This document shows, in pieces, positions 1-18,333 of a DNA stretch of 64,000 nucleotides. Origin of the DNA: Buddleja alternifolia (taxonomy: Eukaryota > Streptophyta > Magnoliopsida > Lamiales > Scrophulariaceae); contig CM033405.1 of NCBI GenBank assembly GCA_019426215.1, forward strand, positions 31,154,199 through 31,218,198, written 5' to 3'. The notes beneath the pieces were generated by a model. It was not told the DNA's origin. It saw only the letters and a program-made list of their open reading frames with translations, and searched no databases. Numbering within the stretch: the first letter of the stretch is position 1; every line of letters begins with the position of its first letter. Made by a program: the position numbers and the translations under genes.

Positions 1-1679
1 TGGTTTTTTGTTTTTTTAAATTTTCTTATTGTTTGTTTAACCTTTTAAAGTATGGTCAAAGTTATTCTTATTTTTCTATTTTAACCTATAAAGTATTATA
101 TAATATTCAAAAATACTAAGTATGTCAAATACTTTAAATTTTGTATGGGATACGACTTCCAGAAGTATCGAACACGGTATTCTTTTTTATTTAATCTTTA
201 AATACGTAAAAAGTGTAACCGATACGTATCCGATTAATATTCGCAGAGTATCATATCTAATACGAGTACGATACTACACGGGTCCAATTTTAAGAGTATC
301 CTTGCATCATAGATGATAATTTAGTTTATCCATCCTTATCCATGAAACAATACGAACCATAACCCTATTTTATTGGAAAATTTTAATTTTAATATTTGTT
401 TTTTTAAAATAAGGAATCAATTACAGCACTTATCACATCAAAATATCAAATATATCTAAAAGAGAGCATTGATTATGAACAACTCCTAAGATTTAAAAAG
501 GAATTAAGATGTATTAGTTTATTATGAAAATCTCATATTTAACTCATAGAGCATGATGAACAACTCAAAAGATTAAGGGAATATATTTATTAGTTTATTA
601 TGAAAATCTCATAATTAAATCAAAGAGCATGATGAACAACTTCTTCTTTTTTTCCTTTCTTTTTGTTCTCGAGGATTCAACGTCATGAGCAGCGGCGTAT
701 TCATGGTTGCTTTTTCATGCATGTTAATATTTAATTAGTTAGAAACAACAAGTATCCTCACGCTCACGATGGAGCCAGGGGCTGATGGTGGCAGCCCGTC
801 CCTTAACTTCCAAAAAAAAAAAACGGAATTGATTTGTAAATTTTTATATTCCAGATTTCGCCCTCCATGTATAAAAATATCAAATTTACCCCTTTTACGT
901 ATTATCTCCCCAAATTACTTGAAATTACAAATTTTGGCACAGTCTCACTCACTCTCTTATTTTAGAAAAGTTATCTTTAAGAGCGACTCCATTCTTGTTG
1001 TCAAGGTGATCGGTCCAAAAATCATTTGTCATACAATTGTGTATCTTTTAAATTACAAATATAGACGTGTGACAGATGTATATACGAGTAATTAGAATGT
1101 GGAGAGAAAACTTTAAATATTTACTGCTTGCACATAGAAATGTATGTAACAGTATTTGATTTGTAATAATTTTAAAATTGTAGGACTAATTAAAGTGCAA
1201 AGTCTTTATAGTTCGAGATCAAATGGGCTCAACCCCTACCTAATAAGACAAAAAAAAAATTGTAATTGATTTCTTGTTTTCTTCTCTTGTCCACAAATTA
1301 TCGTACTCACTTCTAACTAGAATTTACAGTCTTAATATACAAACATTAGTATGATATTCTAATATATGAAATTAGTCTCAAGTAGTTAGCCATCTGAAAC
1401 CAAAAAAAATAGTAGTTAGCCATCAACCCATTTGATTAAGGTTGTGCGATGATTCGAGACGCTTAGCAATGTATGAAATTTAGCTTCACAACGGGCTGCC
1501 CATACGTACAGACAAAATATATATGTAAAAAATTGACTTAAAGAAAGAATCTAAGTGTGCATGCTAATGTACATGTATGGGATGTTCCATGCATGTTGAC
1601 CAGGGTTCTTAGGGATTTAATGTTACCCCAGTGGATTGCAGGCTTTGTTAGTTAATATTCGTATTATACATGAATAGTT
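1..1679. other. AT-rich intergenic DNA, no gene seen
   Basis: Long A/T runs with frequent stops in all frames. No open stretch looks like protein, and I see no RNA gene. The only structure noted is the GATACG-rich relic near its left end, listed separately. Confidence 0.6.
120..312. repeat. Relic of a GATACG/GTATCC-rich element
   Basis: A short stretch with many variants of GATACG and GTATCG on both strands (for example CCGATACGTATCCGATTA). The same vocabulary fills the hAT-like element at 62414-63146. I cannot find its ends or a target duplication, so it is probably a decayed fragment. Confidence 0.35.
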
Positions 1680-2226
1680 TACGTACGTATGTATAATTGA
1701 AATTTTGTTTCACGTATGCATTTAAATATAACGAATAATACTCGTACTTTTGAATTGAATCATTTAGTACATGTACTTTACGTATTTCGTATTATAATTG
1801 ACACATAATACTCTATACTTGGCAAAAAATAATTTTTTATTTAAAATTGAAAATTATATTAAAACTGTTATAATTATTAATTGAATATTATACGACCAAA
1901 AAACACAAACGTTAATGTATAGTTTATCAAAATAATAATTATTGTCAACTAGTTACTTACGTACACAAAATATTTTTTTCATAACATAGGAGCAAGTACG
2001 ACCAATATACTTCATAAAATTATATATAAAAAAGTCATATTTTAACTCCCGAACAGTTTATTTTTATTCGTCTTTTACACGTACAAATACTAATCCGTTT
2101 ATTTTCTGTTCTCGTATTTTTTAGCCATTTTTTCACCCATTTTTTTCACCGTAACTTTTAATAAAAATTTGTGAAGTAAATATCGAATTTTTGTCATCTC
2201 ATATTTAACTAATTAGTTTGCAGGCT
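1680..2226 (+). repeat. Dispersed repeat, copy 1 (second copy near 63405-63922)
   Basis: About 500 bp that aligns, same orientation and same block order, with the far right end of the window. Shared landmarks include TATGTATAATTGAAA, ATAACGAATAATAC, AATACTCTATA followed by TTGGCAA, ATTTAGCCATTTTTTCA and ATTTAACTAA(C/T)TAG. Identity is only moderate, so both copies are old. No coding capacity is seen. The family is not recognised; it could be an LTR or non-coding part of a retrotransposon. Confidence 0.55.
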
Positions 2227-4254
2227 ATTGGATGATACATAATTATGTCATTATTTCACTTTACGATGTCACCAATTCAATGGTTCACATACACAATTGG
2301 TGGCACCAATATGGATTAAAAAAAAAACCGTTCTTAGGAATCTATGGTGTCATGTTTAGTGAGATTAACAATAAGATAATATTGAGTGTAAAATTAAACA
2401 CTAAAAAGGACAGGATTTGCACTGTTCGCTGAGTAATTTACTTCTACGACCGGAGTAATGGTCCTATTAATTTCAGAATTATAGATTGCAAAAGACATGT
2501 GTATCTATTTATAACTTAAATTTTGGGTACAATATCTGTATAAAATTACCAAGGTATCAGAAACACTTCTTTTTTACAGAACTCCATAATCCTATCAAGT
2601 TAAAGTTTCAGTATAATCAAAATTATGGTGGTATAATAAATTTCACATGAACTTATTGTATGATCCGTAAAAGAAATACCGTACCATCTTTATTATCCGA
2701 TCAAGTCGTGTAATTTCCTAAGAATGAATCAAACAAAGATGTATTTCAAGAGTTATTTTTTTAAGAAAATATTGAGAAATTGACTGTAAATTAATTATCG
2801 GGGATTAAGAAATTTGATTGCCCTAGAAAGCCTTAAAATCACATTTTTCACACTAATTCCTGGAAATATTTTCAATGATAATAAATCCATATATATAAAA
2901 ACAGCCTCAAAATTGAGAAAAATCAAGTCAAAAGGCCATTTCACCTTGGTTAAGAGATAATTTTGACTCTTTAAAAGAAGATTTTTTTTGTGTAAAAACT
3001 TAAATAAAACTTATTAAAGTACTAATGTGTTAAAAAAAATTAGAACAAATAATTTAATTAGTAAGATAATCGTATGGTGTTGTGTAGGTATGGTACTATA
3101 TACGTTTATTGGGTGCCTAATACTACATTCTATCATCTGTTTCAAATAATATATATTACATATATTGGGACGTGAATCCTACACATATACATAACGTATG
3201 TATGTAAAGTTGATTACAAAATGAAATACCATTTTAAAATAATTATTTGTATGGAGTTCATACCCTCATGAGACCGGCACCCAAACTAGTCTCTAGCAGT
3301 CTAGCTAGTATTTCGAATTTACGACTACATTTATCTAGGTACTAAATTGAACATATATTTTTATATTTGATTTTTTCCCTTGCTAATTAGACTTGTATAT
3401 GAATTAAATAGTTCAATTTTCTGTAATATTTGACGGAAGATTTCTTAAGAGAACTTAATCATTTGAGCAACAATTAGGTTTATCTTAGTGTTATGTAAAC
3501 TTAGATATTGCCTACCTAAATTCGTAAATGTTTGACTTGTTGCTTATGGATTAGATTCTAGTTATATATTACACATGTAAGGAATGAATAGTTTTCAAAT
3601 TTACATGTCAAAGTCAATCCAAATTTATTCGTACTGAATTCTTAATGTTATGTTTGTACCTTGAATTATATTTCAACCAAAAGAAAGAAAAAAAAAGGTA
3701 AAAATAACAAAAAATAAAGTAGAAAATATTATTATTACAGTGAAGAAAATATTTTTCTTAGCATTTTGCTTGTCAAAATCCATGGTGAGAAAACCATTTA
3801 AACTTTTAAACAATCGAGTAAGTTATTTATTTATTAATTTTAAAAAAAATTGAAGACAGAGTAAATTATTTATTCATTCACCTCAATAATCAAGTTTGGT
3901 TGGCCTGATAAACAACAGTAATGGGCCCATAATATTTAAGAGAGTATTAATTAATATTAATCTCGACAATATTGATTGCTTTTTTTAGAACAAACGAAAT
4001 GATATATGAGAATATCCCAAATAATTACTCCATATAAGATGATGATTTAATTTTTTATAAAAGCAATATCTCCTAAATTATGAAATGGTTTATTAGTAAT
4101 TAATAAAATCATAAAAAAATGAACTTCTTTTTAACCGTATATATGTTATTACTATAAAATAGCATGATACCTTGAAAAGTGTGTGCCAATACAACATACA
4201 TAATTTATAGTACTTCTAATATTATTTGTCCAAATAAACCTGTCTCACCCATAA

Positions 4255-4298
<44 letters not shown>

Positions 4299-4299
4299 T
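4255..4299. repeat. Compound (AC)n(AT)n microsatellite
   Basis: About 13 AC units run straight into about 9 AT units. It is simple sequence in a gene-free stretch. Confidence 0.9.
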
Positions 4300-5799
4300 A
4301 AGGCGCATCTATCATAATCACGATCGATGCTACTAGCTAAATAAAAATATTATTGAGTCAAGATAGACTTAATTTGTTTATCAAGTTCTAATAAAGCTAC
4401 TTAAGTAGTAGGAAAAACAAAGCATACATAATACATCCATAAAACCATCCATAGAATTTTGAGAAAAATGTTGGTAGAAGCATTAACGTAAATAATCCAC
4501 ATCAAATTCATTATTACATGTATGTATTTAAAAATAAAAATAAATGTTGACCCAATGCTGGCTACAGTTGGCCTTTGGAATATTTATGATACAATTTGAG
4601 TAATTATCAAAAAATAATTAATTAATTAATTAATTACCAAAATAAGAAGTCCTGCTGCACCTCCAAGACATGCAATGAACACCTAATTTCTTAGGTTCAA
4701 TTTTGAAATATTTTATTCACACATATTTATATAATATATATATATATAAGTATATCTTAATTTAAGGTTTCATCTTGAGTTTTATATATCTGGTGTATCT
4801 ATTTACTGAATTTCAACGCTGCATTTTCATCAAAAAAAGAATTTCAACGCTGCATAGGTCATGGAAATGCCCTTACACACACACATGTACTCACATTATT
4901 GTCCATTGTTTAGTTAGACAATGAGATAGACCATCATTATTTCAATTTAATACTACTACAATCAATTATTTTAAATTAATTCATCACTTAATTTAATTAA
5001 GTCCACTCGATAGATACAAGTATCTATCTATAAATGTATGATTCTATGGAAGATTTTATTTAGGATCGGGTGCAATAATTTTGGTGTACATCTCTTTTAT
5101 ACAGTAAAGTGTATCATGTAATAGTCACACATACATTTTTATAAAAAAGATAGACACAATAAATACCATAAAAATACTATACTCGATCTAAGATAGAATT
5201 GTTCGTAATTCTTAGGAGGGCCCTGAAACTTCGAATTTTAACACAATCACGACTGTTACAACAAAATCTTGAATTCATGGTCTATTTAATTTACTTGTAA
5301 GACTTACAAAATTTTAAGGGGGGGCGCTCGTTGAGTTCCCTACTACTCCTATATATATGGGGATTGATGATTACTAAATAACTTCAAAAAAAAAAATCAT
5401 AAAATCTCAAAAAAGAAGACCAAAGCTTACAAACATGAAAAATAAACATAAATTAAGAAACTAAATTAAGAAACTTCATCACAATGCTATATATATACAT
5501 ATATATAACATATATATATAAATAGTATAATATATATATATATATATAAATGATATTTGTTACCTTTCCCTGGCAAAGTACTACTGTTTAACTAGTATCA
5601 TGTTGTATTACAGAGATTTGATCAACATTTTTCACCTTTGGTTGACTCCAATAACCAACTTTTTGATGTGAATTTTGAAACCCTCAATAGATAATTTTCT
5701 GCTTCTTAATTACCTTCTAAAATAATTCCTTTTTTTTTTATAATAGAAAGTAAAATTTGAAGTGATAATATTAAAATTGTTACTAAATATACGTATTGA

Positions 5800-6090
5800 G
5801 TGACAATATCTTTTGTTGTCATAATAAAGATATTTAGTTATAAGAGTTTCTTTAAAATTGTTGTGATTGACAATTAATGACACATGTATAGTGACAACGC
5901 AAATGGTGTAACAATTATAATTGTTATCACTAAAGGTATGTCACTGATTCTTAATAGTGACAACAAATTTTTTGTCACTAATTATCGAAAGAGACACAAC
6001 TTCCATACAAATTTTGTAATTATTAAACATGTAAAACTTATTTTTGTGACACAACAAAAATTCTTGTCACTATATAAAAATAAATAAATA
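5800..6090. repeat. Possible CACTA-like subterminal repeat relic
   Basis: Several copies of TAGTGACAAC and its complement GTTGTCACTA, some facing each other around TTTTTTGTCACTA. Repeated TGTCACTA motifs are typical of subterminal regions of plant CACTA transposons. No intact terminus or 3-bp target duplication is seen, so the family assignment is tentative. Confidence 0.3.
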
Positions 6091-6117
6091 TTAGCCAATA
6101 AGTTTAGGAAAAAGAAA

Positions 6118-6527
6118 GGTTGTGTTTGCTTTTATTTTGGGGCTTTTTTTTGGTGAAAAAATTTATTGGGAGTTATGCATTTTGATGAAAATATGTTTGA
6201 TTTTATTTCAGAAAAGACAAAAGTTACTGTAGCAATCAAATCATGTAACTTTTTGTCTGAAAACTTGTGTTTATAATTAGTTAATGATTGAAAAATATAA
6301 TATAATATAAGTTTTAAATGATTATAATATTATGGTTATATATATATATAGATATATATTGTAGTTGATGTAATTAGTAGGCACCCTAAAATAGACACAA
6401 ATAGGTAGATAATAGCTGACAAATTTTTTGACCCAAAAAGTCCTTTTTGGTCAAAAAATCATAAAGCAAACAAGTTTTGGACAAAATTTTTTGCCAAACT
6501 TTATTTGAAAACAAAAACAAACAAATG
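6118..6527. mobile_element. Tourist-like MITE (diverged copy)
   Basis: The ends form an imperfect inverted repeat: GGTTGTGTTTGCTTTTATTT on the left, and the complement of the right end reads GGGACATTTGTTTGTTTTTG. The interior shares AAAAGTTACTGTAGCAATCA with the element at 30198-30582. No clear target duplication. About 315 bp of plain sequence separates it from the next element. Confidence 0.55.
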
Positions 6528-6842
6528 TCCCTGAAAATATTGACTTGCGCCTAGCGTCCTGTACAATAGGCCCATCTGAAAAAGATCCAACAAGGTCTCT
6601 CTTTGGTCCAGGAATTTTGTTGGGCCTGTTCTTTATTAGCCCACTCAAGCTAAGCCACAGAAGCTCAAACCATAAAATGACAATTCTTCTATTTTTGGTT
6701 ATTGCATTTGGATAGGAGCAAAGTCAGCTTGCTGATGAAGCCTAGCTCAGGTTCGTGCTGAGGTCCTAAGATATTAAAAATTTTAAATTCTACCTCATCA
6801 ACAGTGTGTGGATTTTTTTCTACTTTCATAGTAGTCTTTAAC

Positions 6843-7315
6843 CTATAAAGCACGGACACTCCAAAAATTATCCCTGAGCGGTGTCGGGCGCGTGTCGGAC
6901 ACGACACGCTTCCGACACACCTCCTTCATGTGTCAGACACTACTAATATGTGTTCATGGTTAAAAAATAAAAAAGCAATTCGAACACAGTGTCCGACATG
7001 ACAAAATGCGTGTCCGACATGGTGATGACACGGTTGACAGTTTTCCTAAGTGATTTAATAAGTGTGGAGTTCCAATTGTAAATAGAAAAATTTCAAAAAT
7101 CTTAATTCTAATTTTTAAGCATTTGATACTTTGATTGTAATTGTAATTGTTTTGTAATTTGTGATTGTTTATATTTTTATTTTGGATTTGTTATTGACTT
7201 ATTATTGATAAGTAGTTGAATTTTTTCAAACATACAGGGATTTACAAAGAAGCAAGGAAAATACAAATTTAACAATAAACAAGTAAACAACATTTTCATA
7301 GTTTATTTTTTAACA

Positions 7316-7356
<41 letters not shown>

Positions 7357-7456
7357 ACATTCGTGTAGGAGCTATATCGTGTCCTGATTTTTTGGAAAAT
7401 GCCGTGTCCGTGTCGTATCGTGTTCGTGTCACTGTGTCAATCTCCGTGCGTCATAG
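6843..7456. mobile_element. hAT-like non-autonomous element, GTGTCGGACACG type
   Basis: The ends read CTATAAAGCACGGACAC (left) and CTATGACGCACGGAGAT (complement of right), matching the ends of the element at 62414-63146. The flanks are TCTTTAAC and TTCTTAAC, an 8-bp target duplication with two mismatches. Subterminal regions are packed with GTGTCG/CGACAC repeats. The centre holds an (AT)n microsatellite at about 7320-7352. No transposase is encoded. The 8-bp duplication points to hAT; the class is inferred. Confidence 0.65.
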
Positions 7457-7554
7457 TTCTTAACTGATTGTAATAGTTGTTAGTTGATTGTAAATTGTTT
7501 CTATTTGGTATTCACAACTAATATCATGTACTAGATTCATTCCAAATTTAAAAA

Positions 7555-8045
7555 GTATCAAGATCAGCTTGGGCACACCTCAACTGAGCCATCTTCAAAT
7601 TGAATCGAGTTTTTGCAACCGAATCAGCTTGCGCGTATTTCAACTTCCCGACCAAGTTTTCACAACCATATGTATCTGAGTCAGCTCGCACACACCTAAT
7701 CCATCTTCCTATTGGATCGGGTTTTTGCAACCAAATAATATTTGAGTCAGTTTGCGTGTATGTCAACTCTTGGTCAGATTTAAGCAGGGTTCAAAGATCA
7801 AGCCGAGCCGAGCCGAGCAACCAGATAATATTCGAGTGAGCTCGCACGCACCTCAACTGATCCATTTTCTCACTGAACCAAACTTTTGCAAGCACACCTT
7901 GACTGATCCATCTTCGAATCTAATCGTGTATCTGAGTACGCTTGCTCGCATCTCAACTGATCCATCTTTCGATCGGATCAAGCTTATACAACCAAATAGT
8001 ATTCGAGACAGTTTGAGCGCATCTCAACTGATCATTGGATCAAAG
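7555..8045. repeat. Decayed minisatellite, units about 70-80 bp
   Basis: Five to six degenerate units each contain a version of GAGTCAGCTCGCACACACCT, then TCAACTGATCCATCTTC, then GGATCGGGTTTTTGCAACC. Units differ by substitutions and indels. Both strands are accidentally open in places, but no protein is recognised. It ends about 490 bp before the stop codon of the ADO1 gene; the space between holds only the presumed 3' UTR. Confidence 0.65.
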
Positions 8046-8535
8046 GACTACGAAACCCTTTTCACTGGAAACATAAAAAATAGAATTCAGGCAAATGGAA
8101 ACTGTACCATCTCATTTACACGTTCACAAACCGCATAAGGGCAGAACAGACGACTTCAATAAGTTACGGCGTCAATTATTAAACAACGTAAAAACCCAAA
8201 AAACATAATAAATCATACACACATCCCGACATTTTTCCTTTCGTTGTGTTTCTCCCCAAGTTTTCAACTTACAGAACCCGAAGCACAACACAAACATTAT
8301 GTAACTAAATCTATATATATCATAACCCTACAAATCTACCAAGTCTAGCTATTACCTCAAGAATTACCAGAAACGTTACAAGAGAAGAAATACAAGTACC
8401 ACCCGCCCGGTTCAGGCACAAGAATTTCCAGAATGCAGAAACAGTCTTTCATAAAATGCTTGCTGGGGACAAAGGGTCACTTTCGTGAACACAAAAGAAT
8501 GGAAAAGCTCCCAAATTTTCATTTAACTTGTTTGA

Positions 8536-14259
<5,724 letters not shown>

Positions 14260-14460
14260 TCACCCCATAGCAATGGGGATGTAATCGATTGCAATCGGAC
14301 GGAGAGTGGTAATTGATTGGGGTTTCAATTGGGGTTTGGGGATTAGGGTAAATTGGATTTTGAGATTGAAGGGGGGAAATGAGTGGAGGAGATATGGTGG
14401 TGGGGTTTGAGGGGGGTTGGTTTTAGTGAGAAAACGAGGGACCAAAGCAAAGCAAAATCT

Positions 14461-14494
14461 AGAGAGAGAGAGAGAGAGAGGTAGAGAGAGAGAG
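14461..14494. repeat. GA microsatellite in the ADO1 leader or promoter
   Basis: An AG run of about 34 bp broken once by GT. It lies about 220 bp upstream of the ADO1 ATG and reads as a CT run on the gene strand, common in plant 5' UTRs and core promoters. A regulatory role is inferred. Confidence 0.7.
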
Positions 14495-14653
14495 TGGGGA
14501 GATTTTGGAAATGGGGAAAAAGCTTGGGTATGTAACTTGTAAGTTGTAAGTATAGTCTATAGATACGTTTGGGGGTTGGGCAATATGGAATATATCTTGA
14601 AGGAAATGCTACTCAATTCATTTTGAGACATTATTATTATTGTTGTTGTTGTT

Positions 14654-15546
14654 ATTTGTAGGGATAATAGCACTTAACCCTCTCAAAAAAATTCATTTTA
14701 GCACTATCCTCCTCTGAAATACATAAAAAAAATGTCCCCCGTGAAAATATAAACTTAATAGCACTTTGCCCCAATATCAAGATTCCGGTGAAAATTTTGT
14801 CGGAATCAGACAACATGAAGATCCTTGAGAGCATAAAGGTAATTTACCATATCTTCACCCAAACACGTAATATGTTTGATGTGAAATCCTAAAACCCCAA
14901 ACGGGCGCTTTGTTTCTTAATTTTGGGTTCTTCTTCAACTCAAAATCCCAGTCAAAATTTGTTTCATTTGAATGAAATTGCTACTAAGCAAAGAAAAGTT
15001 GGAAAATTAACCTTTTTTCACGAATTCTGTTTTGTGTTAAAGAGCCCACGAATTGCCGCCATTAATGGGGCGTCCAAGTAAGGCACTGAGATGAATTTTA
15101 TGGGCAATTTTGGATACAGAAGATGAAATAATTTTCTTTCAGTATAGATTTCAAATAATGATGGTATTGGCTTAAAAACTCGTAACATTTTCCTAACTAG
15201 TTAGCATTTGAAGCTAACTGAAATATCTACTTCCCCTTTGTAATGGTAGAAATGGTGGAATGGGATATCCGATTGGAGGAGGGTTGCTGATATAATTGGT
15301 GAATAAAGTTCTACTTTGGGTCCTATCCTAGATGAGTCGACCTTTTCCCAAATGTCACATTTATGCCCTCAAGGATCTCCACATGAAATTCATGTGATCT
15401 GATTCCAGTAAAATTTTCACCGGAATATTGATATTGGGGCAAAGTGCTACTAAGTTTACATTTTCAAGGGGGACTTTCTTTTTTATGTATTTCAGAGGGG
15501 AATAGTGCCAAAATGAAATTTTTTGAGGGGGTTAAGTAGATAGCAT
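14654..15546. mobile_element. Long-TIR element directly upstream of ADO1
   Basis: The first and last roughly 190 bp are inverted repeats. Both arms carry ACTTAACCC, a Ca/tTTT-rich block, CTCTGAAATACATAAAAAA, then GTCCCC, then ATTGGGGCAAAGTGCTA on one strand and its complement on the other. The centre is unrelated AT-rich DNA. No transposase. Long arms of this kind are typical of Mutator-like foldback elements, but I could not identify a target duplication. Confidence 0.7.
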
Positions 15547-15559
15547 ATAGATATAATTC

Positions 15560-15837
15560 AGATTTTAATATATTTTGTTAGGTCTCAAAAATCAAGGTAT
15601 CCAAGGTATTATCAGCTTCTACTTTCATGTGGAAGGTCCGAGTTTAATCTCGGGCTATCACAAGTTGTGATTTTTTTCTCCTTATTTAGAGTCTTATAAG
15701 GTTCATGTGTCCCATGATTAAAAATTATCGAACTCAAGTCTGCTATCCCTTTCGAATGAAAATACGAATCATGGTCCGAGTGTCTATTGGACCGTTCTAA
15801 CTCTAAGCTACCATACAGTAATGTTCGCAGTACCTTT
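15560..15837 (+). repeat. Possible old SINE fragment
   Basis: Contains GGTCCGAGTTTAATCTCGGG, which resembles a degenerate tRNA B box in its stem context, followed by a T-rich segment. Related words (TTATAAG, ATCACAACTT) recur reversed near 58930-59080. No clear ends or target duplication. Confidence 0.3.
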
Positions 15838-15852
15838 AAAAATGTCAATGGA

Positions 15853-16042
15853 ACCAACAAGGTCCAGCACAGTTGATAGATAGTTGGGTTCCTTAAGCAT
15901 GTTGTCCAGGGTTCGATCCTTGGGCGTGTGTATGAAAAAGACTTTGTTTGGAGAGACAAAACCCACTTCGGTGATCTCTACGGTCTCGAAGGGATTAGTC
16001 TCCGGCATCCGGTTGGGAGAAACCCTTGGTATAAACCAAAAA
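15853..16042 (+). mobile_element. tRNA-derived SINE with intact 15-bp target duplication
   Basis: A body of about 190 bp begins near a weak A-box-like stretch (GTCCAGCACAGTTGATAG), has a clear pol III B box (GGTTCGATCC at about 15910) and ends in an A run. The flanks are identical: AAAAATGTCAATGGA at 15838-15852 and again at 16043-16057. Internal promoter, A tail and direct repeats together are the signature of a SINE mobilised by LINE machinery. Confidence 0.85.
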
Positions 16043-16439
16043 AAAAATGTCAATGGATAATACTAATTTTTCATAATTATATAATACAATTATATATGAA
16101 ATAGTCAGTAAAAATCATATTATATAGGAAGTCAGTGTAACAGTGTCGGAAAAAGTGTAAACCAAGTAGTATAATAATCTCTTATCAAAAAAAAAGTAGC
16201 ATAATAATGTATTTATCTCTAATTACTTTAATCATAATAAAATTCGAGAATAAATCGCCATATGAATGGAAAATTCAGAAGATATTTCTGATTATAAAAC
16301 ATATTCCAATACTACGATATTCAAGTTAATTAAGAAAATTAGATAGAAATATAGTTGACAGTTAAATATTTTTTATTTCCAAGAATTATTTTTTCTTCTA
16401 ATTTTACTAGGGTAAATACAATATATTTCATCGTACTTA

Positions 16440-16740
16440 GTCTTAGAGAGTATTTGGCTGAGTTTATAAACTCATTAAAATATCTTATAAGTTGTTTGAG
16501 GCTTAAAAGTAGTTACAGAATATTTGATAAAACACTTTATAAGTTCTCAAAATAAGATGTCACGAGCTTATAAGCTGTTAAAAGATAAGTAAGGAGGCCT
16601 AAACTTATTTTTTAACAATTTATAAAATAGAGAGGTTATAAGCTTTAAATCAATCTTATAAACACTAAGACCTTATAAACTATTTAAATTAAGACTAGAA
16701 AATAAATTAGGAGTTTATACAAACTTATCTGTGTCAAGTG
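16440..16740. mobile_element. MITE rich in CTTATAAG words
   Basis: Repeated CTTATAAG, GCTTATAAGCT and TTATAAAC palindromic words over about 300 bp. The start AGAGAGTATTTGGCTGAGTT resembles the left end of the element at 48451-48690. Between it and the next gene lie the hAT MITE and about 540 bp of plain AT-rich DNA. Confidence 0.5.
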
Positions 16741-17367
16741 GAAGTTTAAAAATCTCATTTTTTGATAGAATTATTGCTGCCTGTTTTTTAAGTTACGCAC
16801 GTGTGTGATTGATTATGAGAAATATCTTCTTCTTTTAAGATGGAATTGCATATTAACCAATTGAGAAATATTACATGTTAGTCAAAGTCATTAATAACAT
16901 AATAGTTTTTGCCATATTCAGAAATGGGTATTGACCAAAGGGAATATCAGGTAAATTCAATGCTGTTTTTGAGGAATTTTGGTAAATGGACGTATAAAGA
17001 AATTAAAAGTAGCAAGTGATGAAATATTTTATAAGATGTAAGTATTTATAATATATTTTAGAGAAAATTACTACAGACCCCCTCATGTTATGGTAAATTA
17101 CCTTTTTCAACATTACAACAGTCCCCTAATGTTGATGCAATTTTACATTTACAACCCCTATTATTAGAAAGTCAAACAATTACATATCTATAAAGCTTAC
17201 AAATGGACCCTTGAGAGGATCTCGTTATAATTTACCAAAAGTAAAAAAAAAAATTAGTAATTACTACTAAATTGAGGGGTGCATGTAATTCACTTTTAAG
17301 TAAACTTAGTCAAAACACACTCTTAATCCTTCAAGATTGAATCTGTAAATTAAGACTATATCCATAT

Positions 17368-17789
17368 TAGGAATGACAATGAAGTAGGGTTAGATAGGTA
17401 TTCGTCCTGAACCCGCATCGGTAGGGCGGGTTTGGGTACACCAAATAAGTTATGGGGCGGGTTATAAATATTAAATTTATGGTCCGACAGGGTATGGGGC
17501 GTGTAGTGAGTATGGTGCAACCCTCACTATTACCCGCCCCGCTAATATCATTCTAATAAATAGACTTTTATTTTTTTTTATCTTCAACATAACTTAAAAT
17601 TTACATAGCTTAACTTTTTTTATTTTTTATTAAATTTTATTTGTTAATCAAAATTGATTAATGAAGATGTGAAGTTGAAGAGACTCATAAAGAGACAAAG
17701 ACTCTTTTCTTATTACTGATTTGATTATTAAATGGGACGGGTAGCGGATTTTGCCAAACCCGCTTCATACTCACCCCTTTGCCATCTCA
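17368..17789. mobile_element. hAT MITE with perfect 8-bp target duplication
   Basis: Flanked by ATCCATAT at 17360-17367 and 17790-17797. The ends are imperfect inverted repeats, TAGGAATGACAATGAAG and TGAGATGGCAAAGGGG. Subterminal blocks are rich in GGGCGGGT and ACCCGC. It encodes no transposase. The 8-bp duplication is the hallmark of hAT elements. Confidence 0.85.
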
Positions 17790-18333
17790 ATCCATATGTT
17801 ATGATATCCGCGAGACCTAGTATCAATAACAAACCTATCAACCTAAACCATAAATTCATTGTTAAAGAGAAATCTTTACACAAAATTCCATTATTTGAGG
17901 TAACTAAGTACAAAAGCTGCATCTGTATCAGAAAAGGGGGTTGGTTATAGGAAACGTGTCTCATGCATCTTGGTTTTCTCAAAAATAGGTAATCTTATGG
18001 AAGTAAAAGAAACTAAGAAACACTTGTTATACATCAAAACACTCTGTAGACAATACCAATACCGTGTGTAACATAGAATATACCACCAAGACGAGCCCAT
18101 TTAGGTTTTAAAGAGGACAACTACTCAGTTTTACAGATGGAAACTACAGCAAAAATGTGCCACTCAAAGAGAACATTGTACGGTCTCGTTAAGGAACAAA
18201 ATTGAACTCGAATGTGTTTACATTGTCTCGTGTGCTATTTATTTACAATCACAATCACATTGTTACTAGTATATAACAAAGAGAAACCAAACACAGGACA
18301 TATCTATACATTGTTCTGAGTAACCAAACATCT

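Larger units (their letters stand above)
2227..6117. other. AT-rich intergenic DNA with microsatellites, no gene seen
   Basis: No frame encodes anything recognisable. Low-complexity tracts are present: an (AC)n(AT)n run near 4255, an AATT run near 4612-4636, and AT runs around 5490-5550. A possible transposon relic lies at 5800-6090. Confidence 0.55.

Noticed and set aside
7548..8138. Overlapping open frames on both strands
   Set aside because: They follow the minisatellite units and repeat the same residues; no recognisable protein.
16355..16740. CTTATAAG words as a regulatory-site cluster
   Set aside because: The same words and ends recur at 48451-48690, so a MITE explains them better.
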